From a virus, in IMG/VR virus record IMGVR_UViG_3300022744_000009, positions 1-43,816 of that record: a stretch of 43,816 bases of DNA. One strand, 5' to 3'. Both the position numbers and the translations under genes were made by a program. Positions 18,801-25,843 of the stretch are shown here, piece by piece. The notes under the pieces are model-generated. The model did not search any database. It was not told the origin of the DNA and was given only the letters and a program-made list of their open reading frames with translations. Every line of letters begins with the position of its first letter. The first letter of the stretch is position 1.

Positions 18801-20747
18801 CCAGTTTTCGACATGATGGAAAGTATGGGCGCCCGCTATTCGGAACTCGCAACGAGCAAGATTGCAGGAAGCGTAGAGCGCATTCAGGCTGCTGCAGCCA
18901 ATCCGTATTTCAATCAGATCAAGACAGCGCTGAACATTAGCACAGCGAATGAGAATCACCTGATCTATGGTGCGAACAAGGCACTGGATGAGACGGTATC
19001 GAAAGCGTTTGGTGCAATCAGCAAACTGTGGCAGGGGGTTAAAAGTCCTGAGCAACTCGATGTCATCAATCGAGCACTAGATAGTCATGGAATCAAACCG
19101 GCCTACTATGATGCAGCCCTTGAAGCGCTCTCCAATCACACAGCCCCGCGCGGAGTCCTTACGAATTTTGTGCGTAAGGCAAACGCTATGCTTTCTCTAT
19201 TCACCTTGGGACTTGATCCTCTCAATGCTGTTAACAACGCTATTGGCAGTAATATTCTGAGGGGCCCGGAACTCGCTGCCATCACGCGTGCAATTAAGAA
19301 TGGCAATACGGAACTTGCAGGTGATCTGGCAGCGCTTGCAAAGATTCGCACTCCGGGCACCGGTGATGAGATTCTTGCACCATCTAAACTGGTAGCTAAT
19401 GCAATTGAAGCGCTGGCAAAGGACGGTGCAAAAGGTCCGCTGAAGGCAAGGTATCGGCAATGGGGAATCATTAAGGATCAGACTGAGCAGCTTGCATTGC
19501 TAGTGGATGACTTCACACTGAAGGGAACCGAGGGAGCAACGGAACTCGCGCAGCGTGCGGATACTGCATGGAATCGAATTAAGGGCCGCCTTAGTGAACT
19601 TGCTGAGGGCGGACAAAAGATTACCGGCAATACGTTTGCTGAGGAAGCGAACCGATTCATCAGTGCAAACGTGATGGATCAGCTCACCTCAGTGGCAATC
19701 AAGCACGGTGTGATGGATGAGCGCACTGCGCAAGCGTATATTAATACGTTTGTGAATCGCGTGGAAGGTTCCATCATTGCATCGCAGCGTCCTGGAATCT
19801 TCCAAGGTCCGATTGGTCAAGCCATCGGCTTGTTCCAGCGATATCAGTTTAACTTGTTGCAACAGATGTTCCGATACGTGAGTGAGGGCAGTCGGAAGGA
19901 TGTGGCAATGGTGATGGGATTGCAGGGAACTCTGTATGGACTACAGGGGCTTCCTGCGTTTCAGTTCATCAATACTCACATTGTTGGACAACTGAGCGGC
20001 AACACTGAACATAGAGACTTGTATGATTACACCTACGGTGTCGTTGGCAAGACGGCGGCTGATTGGGTTATGTACGGCGTTCCGTCCAATATCCTTCACG
20101 CTAACCTTTACACTCGTGGCGATGTCAATCCTCGACACCTGACCATTCTGCCAACCAATTTGCAAGAGATTCCGCTGGTGCAAGGCTGGGGTAAATTCCT
20201 CGGCAGCATTGCGGAAACTACGAAGAAGATTGGCCTGGGTGGCGATGCATGGGAATCCATTCTGCAAGGCGTGGAGCATAATGGTATCAGCCGCCCCCTT
20301 GCTGGATTGGCACAAGTTGCTCAAGGTTTCGGGGAAGGTGGCAAAGTGTATGGAACTTCCAATCAGGGAAGTATCCTCCAATCAAATGATCTGCTGTCCT
20401 TTGCTACCATTGTTAGGCTGGCAGGTGGCCGCCCTCTGGATGAAGCACGATTGAATGATGCAATGCATCGTGTGCAAGTCTACAAGGCAGCGGACAATGA
20501 GCGAAGGAAGGCACTTGGTGAGGCGATTAAAACTACCATGATCGGTGGTGGCAATCCTTCCGCAGATCAGATTGAGGCGTTTGCTGCGCAGTATGCAAAG
20601 TACGGTGGCAAGCAGGAGAACTTCAATCGCTACATGATGGGGCTCTATAAGAATGCCACTGTGCCTCAGGCTGAGCAACTTGAGATGAACCTTAAAAGCC
20701 CGTTCAGTCAGAAGATTCAACTTCTGATGGGCGGATCTGATGACTGA
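15894..20747 (+). CDS. Large internal virion (ejection) protein
   Basis: 1,617 residues, the largest gene. The N-terminal region is Ala/Gly-rich with amphipathic or membrane-like helices (GGTKLFNMGQEV near 110; IAKNVATGALLGGVIGGSID near 210). A mixed centre contains DVFVPIRPDPRDYPYYAFVY. The C-terminal ~500 residues are helical (IGQAIGLFQRYQFNLLQQMF). No lysozyme or transglycosylase triad and no RNA polymerase motif was recognised. Size and place at the end of the ejection gene set indicate a protein injected with DNA to form a channel, analogous in position to T7 gp16. Confidence 0.75.
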   Translation: MANLANYQIVADSHNVMNTGTSWTDPASWEKKLGNAGKFIATSLISGANSFYNTAIAVGNFAGLDVKENDTQRFITSLDSDWGQYYRANKELVDLTGFVAGSIIPGLGGTKLFNMGQEVIRTAVATGKITGPLARATGLLTPRTAYYLDEAKDAITTSLATQGVMNARTYQAMAAGLWQNTLEAAAAETMVTAVMFKSPVLDDMEIGDIAKNVATGALLGGVIGGSIDAAKTVGVLRGTMRKVDELRLPWTKPEQYAAATPAADLAIQKAFDLDALAVPILRTATDAAENAKLAKEYEMQLVLYNKRVSESLDGVRKAINDASGSDVAVGNALADMASPIRNADGTVQVGTGQRLFEGLSGAVHIAAPGRLTKAEQVANKAMKLAGEGPLEDPIAIRFVKLHGHEMGDITEEVPAITTLGDRATSIDHAYKQARSAGFTLKETFDMGKLSALEDYQMAQRRYVWAASLKEIKPGTLIHATDIPLLNRALKDRLLDIKIVRGTGPDLEVTVPGTIDELAAFIRNEKVDLANKIHLDQYKRYATSGNFDANAGAMRAATIADVNPNFLMGKQSANIDDDLFYSQTLIKKHQEYRAQRGLGVDASYDPFVTPSVAKVVYKLDRNLIDAHPHILDAIVHYKQQQKAFEQSARNVTSRWLGPVANQLPEFDERTLLRLNRDDPAAGLLTSANAGYGTPGSVSTQVGKVTAGIEQQWAKDAGDALQAPLVKLGQKPEAAIEFEALSIKVDRSTLRMVPYEYNGERMLVDRTLVKAVEAADGEIDLAELLKEGNHFTVKHQETWDAIMAHTGRTQRLTKMRNERWAALGKSNEMHDDVFVPIRPDPRDYPYYAFVYDDRVTNSGHVAMIHAASEKELAELIDRVPTHYSVTASPDTAKRITTRTKLDVERYQKARDAYDYDRTLNENYINSELKSKGVYASYFPKTDPQKIINDVMQYHIRAEKLAAKETVRLHYQPVFDMMESMGARYSELATSKIAGSVERIQAAAANPYFNQIKTALNISTANENHLIYGANKALDETVSKAFGAISKLWQGVKSPEQLDVINRALDSHGIKPAYYDAALEALSNHTAPRGVLTNFVRKANAMLSLFTLGLDPLNAVNNAIGSNILRGPELAAITRAIKNGNTELAGDLAALAKIRTPGTGDEILAPSKLVANAIEALAKDGAKGPLKARYRQWGIIKDQTEQLALLVDDFTLKGTEGATELAQRADTAWNRIKGRLSELAEGGQKITGNTFAEEANRFISANVMDQLTSVAIKHGVMDERTAQAYINTFVNRVEGSIIASQRPGIFQGPIGQAIGLFQRYQFNLLQQMFRYVSEGSRKDVAMVMGLQGTLYGLQGLPAFQFINTHIVGQLSGNTEHRDLYDYTYGVVGKTAADWVMYGVPSNILHANLYTRGDVNPRHLTILPTNLQEIPLVQGWGKFLGSIAETTKKIGLGGDAWESILQGVEHNGISRPLAGLAQVAQGFGEGGKVYGTSNQGSILQSNDLLSFATIVRLAGGRPLDEARLNDAMHRVQVYKAADNERRKALGEAIKTTMIGGGNPSADQIEAFAAQYAKYGGKQENFNRYMMGLYKNATVPQAEQLEMNLKSPFSQKIQLLMGGSDD

Positions 20748-20749
20748 TA

Positions 20750-20762
20750 CCTGCACTGCAGG
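20750..20762 (+). promoter_or_regulatory. Small hairpin before the spike cassette
   Basis: CCTGC-ACT-GCAGG, a perfect 5-bp stem between the large ejection gene and the ribosome site AAAGGAAA of the next gene. There is no T run, so a role in mRNA processing or spacing is more likely than termination. Confidence 0.35.
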
Positions 20763-20778
20763 GTGAAAGGAAACTGAA

Positions 20779-21018
20779 ATGTATTTTCCCGGCTACAAAG
20801 GTGGCGAGGCCATCACTCCTAGCGACGTCACGAACTTCACGCGAGGCGTGTGCAATGGCATCTACGTTGGAGGCACTGGTGCAATTGCGATGGTGATGAT
20901 GGATGATACAGTGGTTACGCTTGCAGCGGTGCCTGCTGGTATCATCCTTCCGTTCCTTGCAAAGCGAGTGAATGCAACTGGTACGGCTGCAACGAATCTT
21001 GTTGCACTGTATGCGTAA
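20779..21018 (+). CDS. Head-spike base-like protein (RCAP_rcc01079 type)
   Basis: 79 residues. The sequence follows a recognisable pattern: ITPSDVTNFTRGVCNGIYVG, then GTGAIAMVMMDDTVVTLAAV, PAGIILPFLAKRVNATGTAA and a terminal VALYA. This is the pattern of the spike-base family named for Rhodobacter capsulatus gene transfer agent protein Rcc01079, with 'TPSD', 'YVGG-G', 'V-PAG--LP' and 'V-ATGT-AT-LVALY'. In the gene transfer agent this protein anchors spikes on the head. It has a strong AAAGGAAA site and is followed by a probable spike protein, as in that system. The assignment is from memory of the pattern and is not alignment-tested. Confidence 0.72.
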   Translation: MYFPGYKGGEAITPSDVTNFTRGVCNGIYVGGTGAIAMVMMDDTVVTLAAVPAGIILPFLAKRVNATGTAATNLVALYA

Positions 21019-21038
21019 GCGTTACGAGGAGCATAGAC

Positions 21039-22457
21039 ATGGCTGATAACTTTCGGCATGCACAATACAACACTGTGGGTGTGCAGATTGATGATCCACA
21101 GAGAATTAAGGATCTAACTGAAAGTCAGGTAGTGGCAGTTCAAGCCCTGGTGTCAGATGCTGGGATTCTTGGCACCACGTTCTGCGACTGGTCTACTGGC
21201 GGCAGCATTGCCGTGTCGGGGTCTACCGGCGCGACGGCCGTGCTGGACAACAGCGTGTCCATTGCCGGTCGGCCGTCGCTGCGGATCACGATGGGAGCCA
21301 CCGGCACGTTGCAGGTGACTTTCACCTTCACGACGCCTGCCACGCTGGCCCAGCTCAAGACGCTGCAGATCCCGGTGCGCTTCTCGCGTAACGGCACCGA
21401 CAATGGCGCCACGCAGGTGATGGCGGCGCCGACCCTATGGCTGGTTGGCAGCAGCGGGTCGCAATGGCGCTACGCCCTGGCCACCACGGGATGGCGCGAC
21501 AGCGCGTGGCGCGTGTGGTCTGTCGCCCCGGGTGGAACAACGCAGGGCTGGTCTTTCGGGGGCTCGCCCTTGCCGACAGACAGCAGCAGCATGGATGCCG
21601 ACACCATCGTGTCAGCGCGACTGGTCTACGCGGTCAACGCCATCGACGCGGGCGAAACGCTGTGGCTCGGGCCGCTGACTGCTGGCGCTCGTCGCAAGGG
21701 GCGTGTGTCGGTGGTGATGGACGGCTGCTACACCAGCCAGGACACCAACATCTTGCCGATGATGCGGGCCCAGGGCCTGCGGGCATCACTGGCGGTGGTC
21801 AACAGCCTGGTCGGGCAGTCGGGGTCGTTCGGCTGGTCCACGCTGGCGCGTCACTACAGCGACGGCCACAACGTACTGCATCACACCTACGACGCCACCG
21901 GCGGCAAGACGAACGGCTATGTCAATGCAACGGATTGGCCCACAGCCGCCAGCATCACTGCCGACGTAGCTGCTGGCTTCGCCGACCTGACGACGCGCGG
22001 TTTCACCCGTGGTGTCGGCTATGGCGTGTGGGGCTATGCGCTGCCTTGGGCATTTGCTACCGGCAAGACCCGGCAGGACTTGGTGGTCAACGCGCTGAAG
22101 GCGGGAGGCTTGCGCGCCATGCGCAATGGGTCGGTGAGCGGCGGCCCGTACACGCGCCTGCAATCCATCGCGCATGCCGACTACGTAGATCCGCTGTCCG
22201 TGCAGGGCGCAATCCAGATCAGCAGCGGCAACAGCGCCCAGGATGTAAAGGACGTGATCGACCGCGCTCGGGATCGCGGAGAGTGGGGCGTCATCACCGT
22301 GCACAGATCAGTCGTGAGCACGCCAGGATCGCTTGAGATGACCAACGCCAACTTCGACGACTGGATCAGCTATCTCGGCGCGCAAGTCCGCCTGGGTGGT
22401 GTGGATTGCACGCCGTTCGATGAGGTGTGCAGCTCGCTCGGCGTGTCGGCGATCTGA
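21039..22457 (+). CDS. Spike protein with NodB-like polysaccharide deacetylase domain
   Basis: 472 residues, GAGGAG site. Residues 1 to about 50 have phage-like composition and form a probable anchor. From about codon 50 the DNA becomes strongly GC-rich. Residues 55-215 look like a beta-sandwich. Residues 220-472 resemble a NodB/CE4 deacetylase: a KGRVSVVMDGCY strand at about 220-231 in the position of the family 'TFDDGY', then DGHNVLHHTYD at about 275-285, and late WGVITVHRSV. The first Asp of the usual DD pair is replaced by Met, and the second His of the HxxxH motif is not obvious. It may be inactive and used for glycan binding. As last gene of the late arm it is probably the host-range determinant. 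Confidence 0.75.
   Translation: MADNFRHAQYNTVGVQIDDPQRIKDLTESQVVAVQALVSDAGILGTTFCDWSTGGSIAVSGSTGATAVLDNSVSIAGRPSLRITMGATGTLQVTFTFTTPATLAQLKTLQIPVRFSRNGTDNGATQVMAAPTLWLVGSSGSQWRYALATTGWRDSAWRVWSVAPGGTTQGWSFGGSPLPTDSSSMDADTIVSARLVYAVNAIDAGETLWLGPLTAGARRKGRVSVVMDGCYTSQDTNILPMMRAQGLRASLAVVNSLVGQSGSFGWSTLARHYSDGHNVLHHTYDATGGKTNGYVNATDWPTAASITADVAAGFADLTTRGFTRGVGYGVWGYALPWAFATGKTRQDLVVNALKAGGLRAMRNGSVSGGPYTRLQSIAHADYVDPLSVQGAIQISSGNSAQDVKDVIDRARDRGEWGVITVHRSVVSTPGSLEMTNANFDDWISYLGAQVRLGGVDCTPFDEVCSSLGVSAI
21195..22457 (+). other. GC-rich horizontally acquired segment
   Basis: Composition changes inside one reading frame. Line 21481-21540 has 43 G+C of 60, whereas 16981-17040 has 31 of 60 and 36121-36180 has 26 of 60. 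Third codon positions become mostly G or C. The left edge falls between about 21165 and 21225; the right edge coincides with the stop codon. This looks like replacement of the receptor-binding part by sequence from a high-GC host or phage. Confidence 0.88.
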
Positions 22458-22516
22458 TCCATCCCCTGCCGGTAATGCTTAGCCTATGATGTAATAATTA
22501 CGCGTAGCCAAACGCA

Positions 22517-22554
22517 AAAACCCCTAGGTAGCAATTAAGCCGCCTAGGGGTTTT
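22517..22554. terminator. Bidirectional intrinsic terminator between converging arms
   Basis: AAAACCCCTAGG (22517-22528) pairs with CCTAGGGGTTTT (22543-22554): a perfect 12-bp stem with a 14-base loop. T-rich sequence follows on both strands. It lies between the last rightward gene and the last leftward gene, so it can stop both convergent transcripts. Confidence 0.95.
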
Positions 22555-22576
22555 GTTTTGTCTGCTTGTTTTCAAG

Positions 22577-22828
22577 CTAGGTAGTGATGGGAAGCACAAT
22601 AATCACACGTTTTGCCTGTAAGCGTTGCGTGCATACCTTACAGATGCCGAGAATGTCATCTCGTGTGTAAGTGCCATCAAGAACTACACCACAGTATGCA
22701 CTGATTTCTGCGATGTGCACATATGGATCTGTATCAGCCTGCACTGCAAGAATCGTGAGAAGGTCTGGATGATGTTGCAGCTCTTCTTGCAGGGCGAGAA
22801 CTTCCTCTGGAAAGTAGTGGTAGTACAT
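22577..22828 (-). CDS. Small protein of unknown function, end of the left arm
   Basis: 83 residues, last gene of the leftward arm, two bases after the DHH gene. It begins MYYHYFPEEVLALQEELQHH, a helix, followed by HIAEISAYCGVVLDGTYTRD and ICKVCTQRL. The CxxC near residue 66-69 plus earlier His could bind metal. It has no ribosome site of its own, suggesting coupling to the DHH gene. Confidence 0.65.
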   Translation of the reverse strand: MYYHYFPEEVLALQEELQHHPDLLTILAVQADTDPYVHIAEISAYCGVVLDGTYTRDDILGICKVCTQRLQAKRVIIVLPITT

Positions 22829-22830
22829 GG

Positions 22831-23754
22831 TTATGTTGGAATATTCCAGAGAGTTACGCCACTGCCGCCTGCATTATCAATTGGATCAGTGATGGAAAAT
22901 CCCGCTGCATTCTTATGGCCACCACCTCCAAACTGCTTGGCGATTGCAGATACATCGAAGTCACCAATAGAGCGCAGAGAGAACTTATGAGATCCATCGG
23001 ATGCAGCGAAATAGCTTCCTCCAAAGGTTCCTGTTTCGTTAGCAAGTTCATGACCAACATCACTTGCAAACTGTCCTGGGCAATTGCAGATGAGTCCTTC
23101 ATGGCCATTGATTGTGAATGGGCGCTTGGTTGCCTTAATGATTGATTGTACGGTGCGACGATCCTGCTTCAGGAGAAGCTCCCCAAACATTGTGCATTGA
23201 TAGAACTGCCCTTCATCCAATGAACGATGCAGCGCAGTGTATGCATCGAAGGTGCGATCAGTCATTCCAATCAGTGCATTGATTTCCTTCGTCCAAGGTT
23301 CCTTGTGCAGCCATAGATCGCGGTCTTGAATGTAGCGGATCAATGCAGGTGCAGGAGTGCTGGAGAAGTATTCCCATGCAATCATTGCGCCGCTACGGCC
23401 GTTATCCAGGAGAATCTCGCCCTTCGTGAGCGTGTCAATCAGGTGACTGAGATTTTCAAATGCAGTCTTGTGGTGATCTAGCAGGACAGTGTATGCAGCC
23501 AGATCGTGAATATCCATCAGTTGCGGGGATGGATATGAGAAGTCAAGGATGAAAACATCCCGGCCGCTACAGAGGGAGAATGGCGGCTCCTCTCCGTAGT
23601 TTGCTGCATGATATTGTACATCTGCATAGGAATGTGCAGCCCGCTGAGCAAATGCCCATGCAGCACCGAAGCCATCATTGCAATGTGCATGATAGATTAC
23701 GAGTGCCTTACTGGCTACGGGTTCGATGAACACTGGCAGTGGCTCTTGATACAT
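22831..23754 (-). CDS. DHH-family phosphoesterase
   Basis: 307 residues. Motif I is IYHAHCNDGFGAAWA (about 20-34), motif II DFSYP (71-75) and the signature LLDHHKTA at about 91-98. The C-terminal DHHA1-like glycine motif is FGGGGHKNAAGF near residue 275-286. All metal-binding blocks of DHH-DHHA1 enzymes are present. The family includes RecJ-like exonucleases, nanoRNases and cyclic-dinucleotide phosphodiesterases; at 307 residues it resembles the short nanoRNase/phosphodiesterase branch. In a phage it could recycle short oligonucleotides or destroy a signalling nucleotide. The start overlaps the preceding HTH gene by 47 bases and lacks a ribosome site. Confidence 0.88.
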   Translation of the reverse strand: MYQEPLPVFIEPVASKALVIYHAHCNDGFGAAWAFAQRAAHSYADVQYHAANYGEEPPFSLCSGRDVFILDFSYPSPQLMDIHDLAAYTVLLDHHKTAFENLSHLIDTLTKGEILLDNGRSGAMIAWEYFSSTPAPALIRYIQDRDLWLHKEPWTKEINALIGMTDRTFDAYTALHRSLDEGQFYQCTMFGELLLKQDRRTVQSIIKATKRPFTINGHEGLICNCPGQFASDVGHELANETGTFGGSYFAASDGSHKFSLRSIGDFDVSAIAKQFGGGGHKNAAGFSITDPIDNAGGSGVTLWNIPT

Positions 23755-24136
23755 GAATCAATCCTGTTTCAGTTTGAGTGGTAGTGACGGCAGCCTCATG
23801 CAATAACTTGTTGCGCCATCGCTTTGCATACTGTGCTTGCGTGAGTGGTTTGGGTTTCACTGCATCCGGCATTCCATGGCCCATTCGCCACATTGCAGTG
23901 TAACAGCCACGAGTTCCTTTACGTTGCCATGATTCTACATAGACAATGCGATCCTTTCCTGTGGATAGAACTGCCATCCAGCGACTAATGGTTGTGTTGG
24001 TCAGTCCTGTGATTTCATGCAATTCTGTTTTAGAGTGTGCACGAATTGCCATTGCCGCCATCAATGCTTTGAATGCAGTAATGTTGACAATGGTTTTCGT
24101 ACCTCTAGATGCGAAACCAGTTGCAGTGAACCCCAT
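23708..24136 (-). CDS. Winged-helix / HTH DNA-binding protein
   Basis: 142 residues. Residues 20-60 read as a helix-turn-helix: FKALMAAMAIRAHSKTELHE followed by ITGLTNTTISRWMAVLSTGK, then a wing-like DRIVYVESWQRKGTRGCYTA. The C-terminal part is basic (QAQYAKRWRNKLLHE). Probably a regulator or a DNA-bending accessory factor. It overlaps the DHH gene start and lies 12 bases from the MazG gene stop. Confidence 0.7.
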   Translation of the reverse strand: MGFTATGFASRGTKTIVNITAFKALMAAMAIRAHSKTELHEITGLTNTTISRWMAVLSTGKDRIVYVESWQRKGTRGCYTAMWRMGHGMPDAVKPKPLTQAQYAKRWRNKLLHEAAVTTTQTETGLIHVSRATASVHRTRSQ

Positions 24137-24148
24137 TGCGTGTACGTG

Positions 24149-24571
24149 TTACGTTGCCTTATCAGCCCTAGCAATTGCCGCAGCATCACTGTACCGCAAC
24201 CCATTGTAGCGAGTAGCTAGCTTATTGCCATTCGCCTGCAACAGCTCACTCTCGGTGATGCCGTAATGATTCATTACAGCTTGCATGTAGAAGCGCAGAT
24301 CGCCAAGCTCCTCAACAATGTTCTCCCTATCTCGCTTCTTGCCATAAATGTATTCCTTCTTAATTGCATCAACAAGTTCCCCTGCTTCCCCTGCGCAACC
24401 AAGTGCTGCATGCAGTGCCATCATTGGCTCCGTATCAGCCTTGAATAGTTGCTGCACAAACACATCGTAGCGAACAAGGTTGTGTGCATCCTGATCCGGG
24501 TTCTCAGGATTATCCGGAACGAATGCCGGATTGGGCAGGAGAATAAAACTGTTTGCGCGTGCGTTGCTCAT
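24149..24571 (-). CDS. mazG: MazG-like nucleotide pyrophosphohydrolase
   Basis: 140 residues. The all-alpha NTP-PPase metal site is visible as E62-x-x-E65 (AGEAGELVDAIKKE) and E88-x-x-D91 (ENIVEELGDLRFYM), the EExx(12-28)ExxD arrangement. It hydrolyses (d)NTPs to monophosphates. In phages it cleans non-canonical nucleotides or lowers (p)ppGpp-type stress signals. The stop of the upstream helicase-like gene overlaps its ATG by 4 bases. Confidence 0.9.
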   Translation of the reverse strand: MSNARANSFILLPNPAFVPDNPENPDQDAHNLVRYDVFVQQLFKADTEPMMALHAALGCAGEAGELVDAIKKEYIYGKKRDRENIVEELGDLRFYMQAVMNHYGITESELLQANGNKLATRYNGLRYSDAAAIARADKAT

Positions 24572-25833
24572 ACCTTCATTTCCCTTTCCTCTGCAGTCAG
24601 CAGAGATACATCAATAAACTTCTCCACTTTGCTCATATCCACTAGCTTATGAAGGGGGAGAAATCCTCCAAGAGCTGGAACTCGTTGAATCTTTCTTGCT
24701 TCCTCAAGATTCGAGAGGATGGTTCCTAGTGCTTTCATGTCATCAAGATCACTGGATACCTGTGCCCAGATGTCCCGTAGCTTCACAACACCTGGACCTG
24801 CATGAATGATCGCTACAACCTTGTGTGCTACATCACTGTTCTTTGCCTTACCAAATTCACCCAGTGCACGAGGCATGAATTGTTCTGCATGCGTCAGGAC
24901 TGTGTTTGCTGTGATGACGTCTCGCTCTGTGATGGTTGTCGAACTGCGAGCTGCACTCTGGATAATGCATAGTTTAATGAGGTGGTCCAATCTACGTTGG
25001 GAATAACTTTCAAATCTGACGTCAGCGACTCCGATTCCAGCTTGATAGATTGCATCAAGAGTTGACTCTGCACCTGCCGTGAGAGTTGCACTGCCAACAC
25101 AAGTTCGTTTAATCTGTCTGAGATGCTCAACAATTGCAACAGTCTCGTCCGCTGACGGCGCAGGAGGGAATGTAACTCTTCGTCCATTGGGTTCTCCATA
25201 AATGATAATCATGCGAGAGAGGAATCCTTGACCAACGATTGCTGCAGGGAATGCAAGTGCAAAGTTTGTAGGAGTGTTGCCACCAAGGATGCTGATGGTT
25301 GGATTGGGAATGGTGAATGATTCATTCTTGAAGCGACATGGGTAATTGCCTGAATAATTCCACATGTTGCCTAGCATGCTGATGAACTCTAGATTACCTG
25401 TGCCAATGAAGTCGTTGAATTCGTCAATTAGAATAAATACTTCTTTATAATCACTGCTTAGTTCGGGGGTTCCGAATAAGTTCTCTTCGAGAATATCCTC
25501 AGCAATTTTTGTTGCGTTTACATCTGTATGCTTACCTGCTAAATCAAGAAGAAACTTTTCCTTTGATGTGCGCTCTGCGCCGAAGGTTGTATATCCTGCT
25601 GAGACGAGTAGTTTTTTCAGCAATTTAATTGCGGTTCCTTTTCTTGCACCTGCAACTCCAATAAATTGACAATAGATGTTGGGATAGATATGGAAATTTC
25701 CGTGGTCAAAGCAGTACTGTCTGCCTAGGTAGGCTCCCAAACCCACGATAGCAGCCCACCTAGAGAAGTTGACCGGAACTTCTGGAGTGGACTTAGCATA
25801 TTGTAAGTAGTGGGAAATGAAATCTCCCATCAT
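24568..25833 (-). CDS. P-loop replicative ATPase (DUF3987-like)
   Basis: 421 residues from the double ATG at 25833. The Walker A region is FIGVAGARKGTAIKLLKKLL, with Lys-Gly-Thr rather than Gly-Lys-Thr. Walker B is VFILIDEFNDFIG, and SILGGNTPTNF supplies a sensor-Asn motif. Basic residues in SRMIIIYGEPNGRR are finger candidates. This 'RKGT' P-loop recurs in phage and plasmid primase/helicase-like proteins labelled DUF3987. Location beside DNA polymerase supports a replication helicase role. The frame runs open upstream into the HNH gene but those residues are not part of the domain. Confidence 0.78.
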   Translation of the reverse strand: MMGDFISHYLQYAKSTPEVPVNFSRWAAIVGLGAYLGRQYCFDHGNFHIYPNIYCQFIGVAGARKGTAIKLLKKLLVSAGYTTFGAERTSKEKFLLDLAGKHTDVNATKIAEDILEENLFGTPELSSDYKEVFILIDEFNDFIGTGNLEFISMLGNMWNYSGNYPCRFKNESFTIPNPTISILGGNTPTNFALAFPAAIVGQGFLSRMIIIYGEPNGRRVTFPPAPSADETVAIVEHLRQIKRTCVGSATLTAGAESTLDAIYQAGIGVADVRFESYSQRRLDHLIKLCIIQSAARSSTTITERDVITANTVLTHAEQFMPRALGEFGKAKNSDVAHKVVAIIHAGPGVVKLRDIWAQVSSDLDDMKALGTILSNLEEARKIQRVPALGGFLPLHKLVDMSKVEKFIDVSLLTAEEREMKV

Positions 25834-25843
25834 AGTTCCAATG

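Noticed and set aside
17520-19055. 511-codon antisense frame inside the large ejection protein gene
   Set aside because: Cys/His/Arg-rich shadow translation of Gln/Ala/Asp codons. The sense gene is continuous and tightly packed between neighbours.
21437-22336. 299-codon alternative + frame in the GC-rich block
   Set aside because: High GC removes stop codons in all frames. The frame that continues from the spike N-terminus has the deacetylase pattern.
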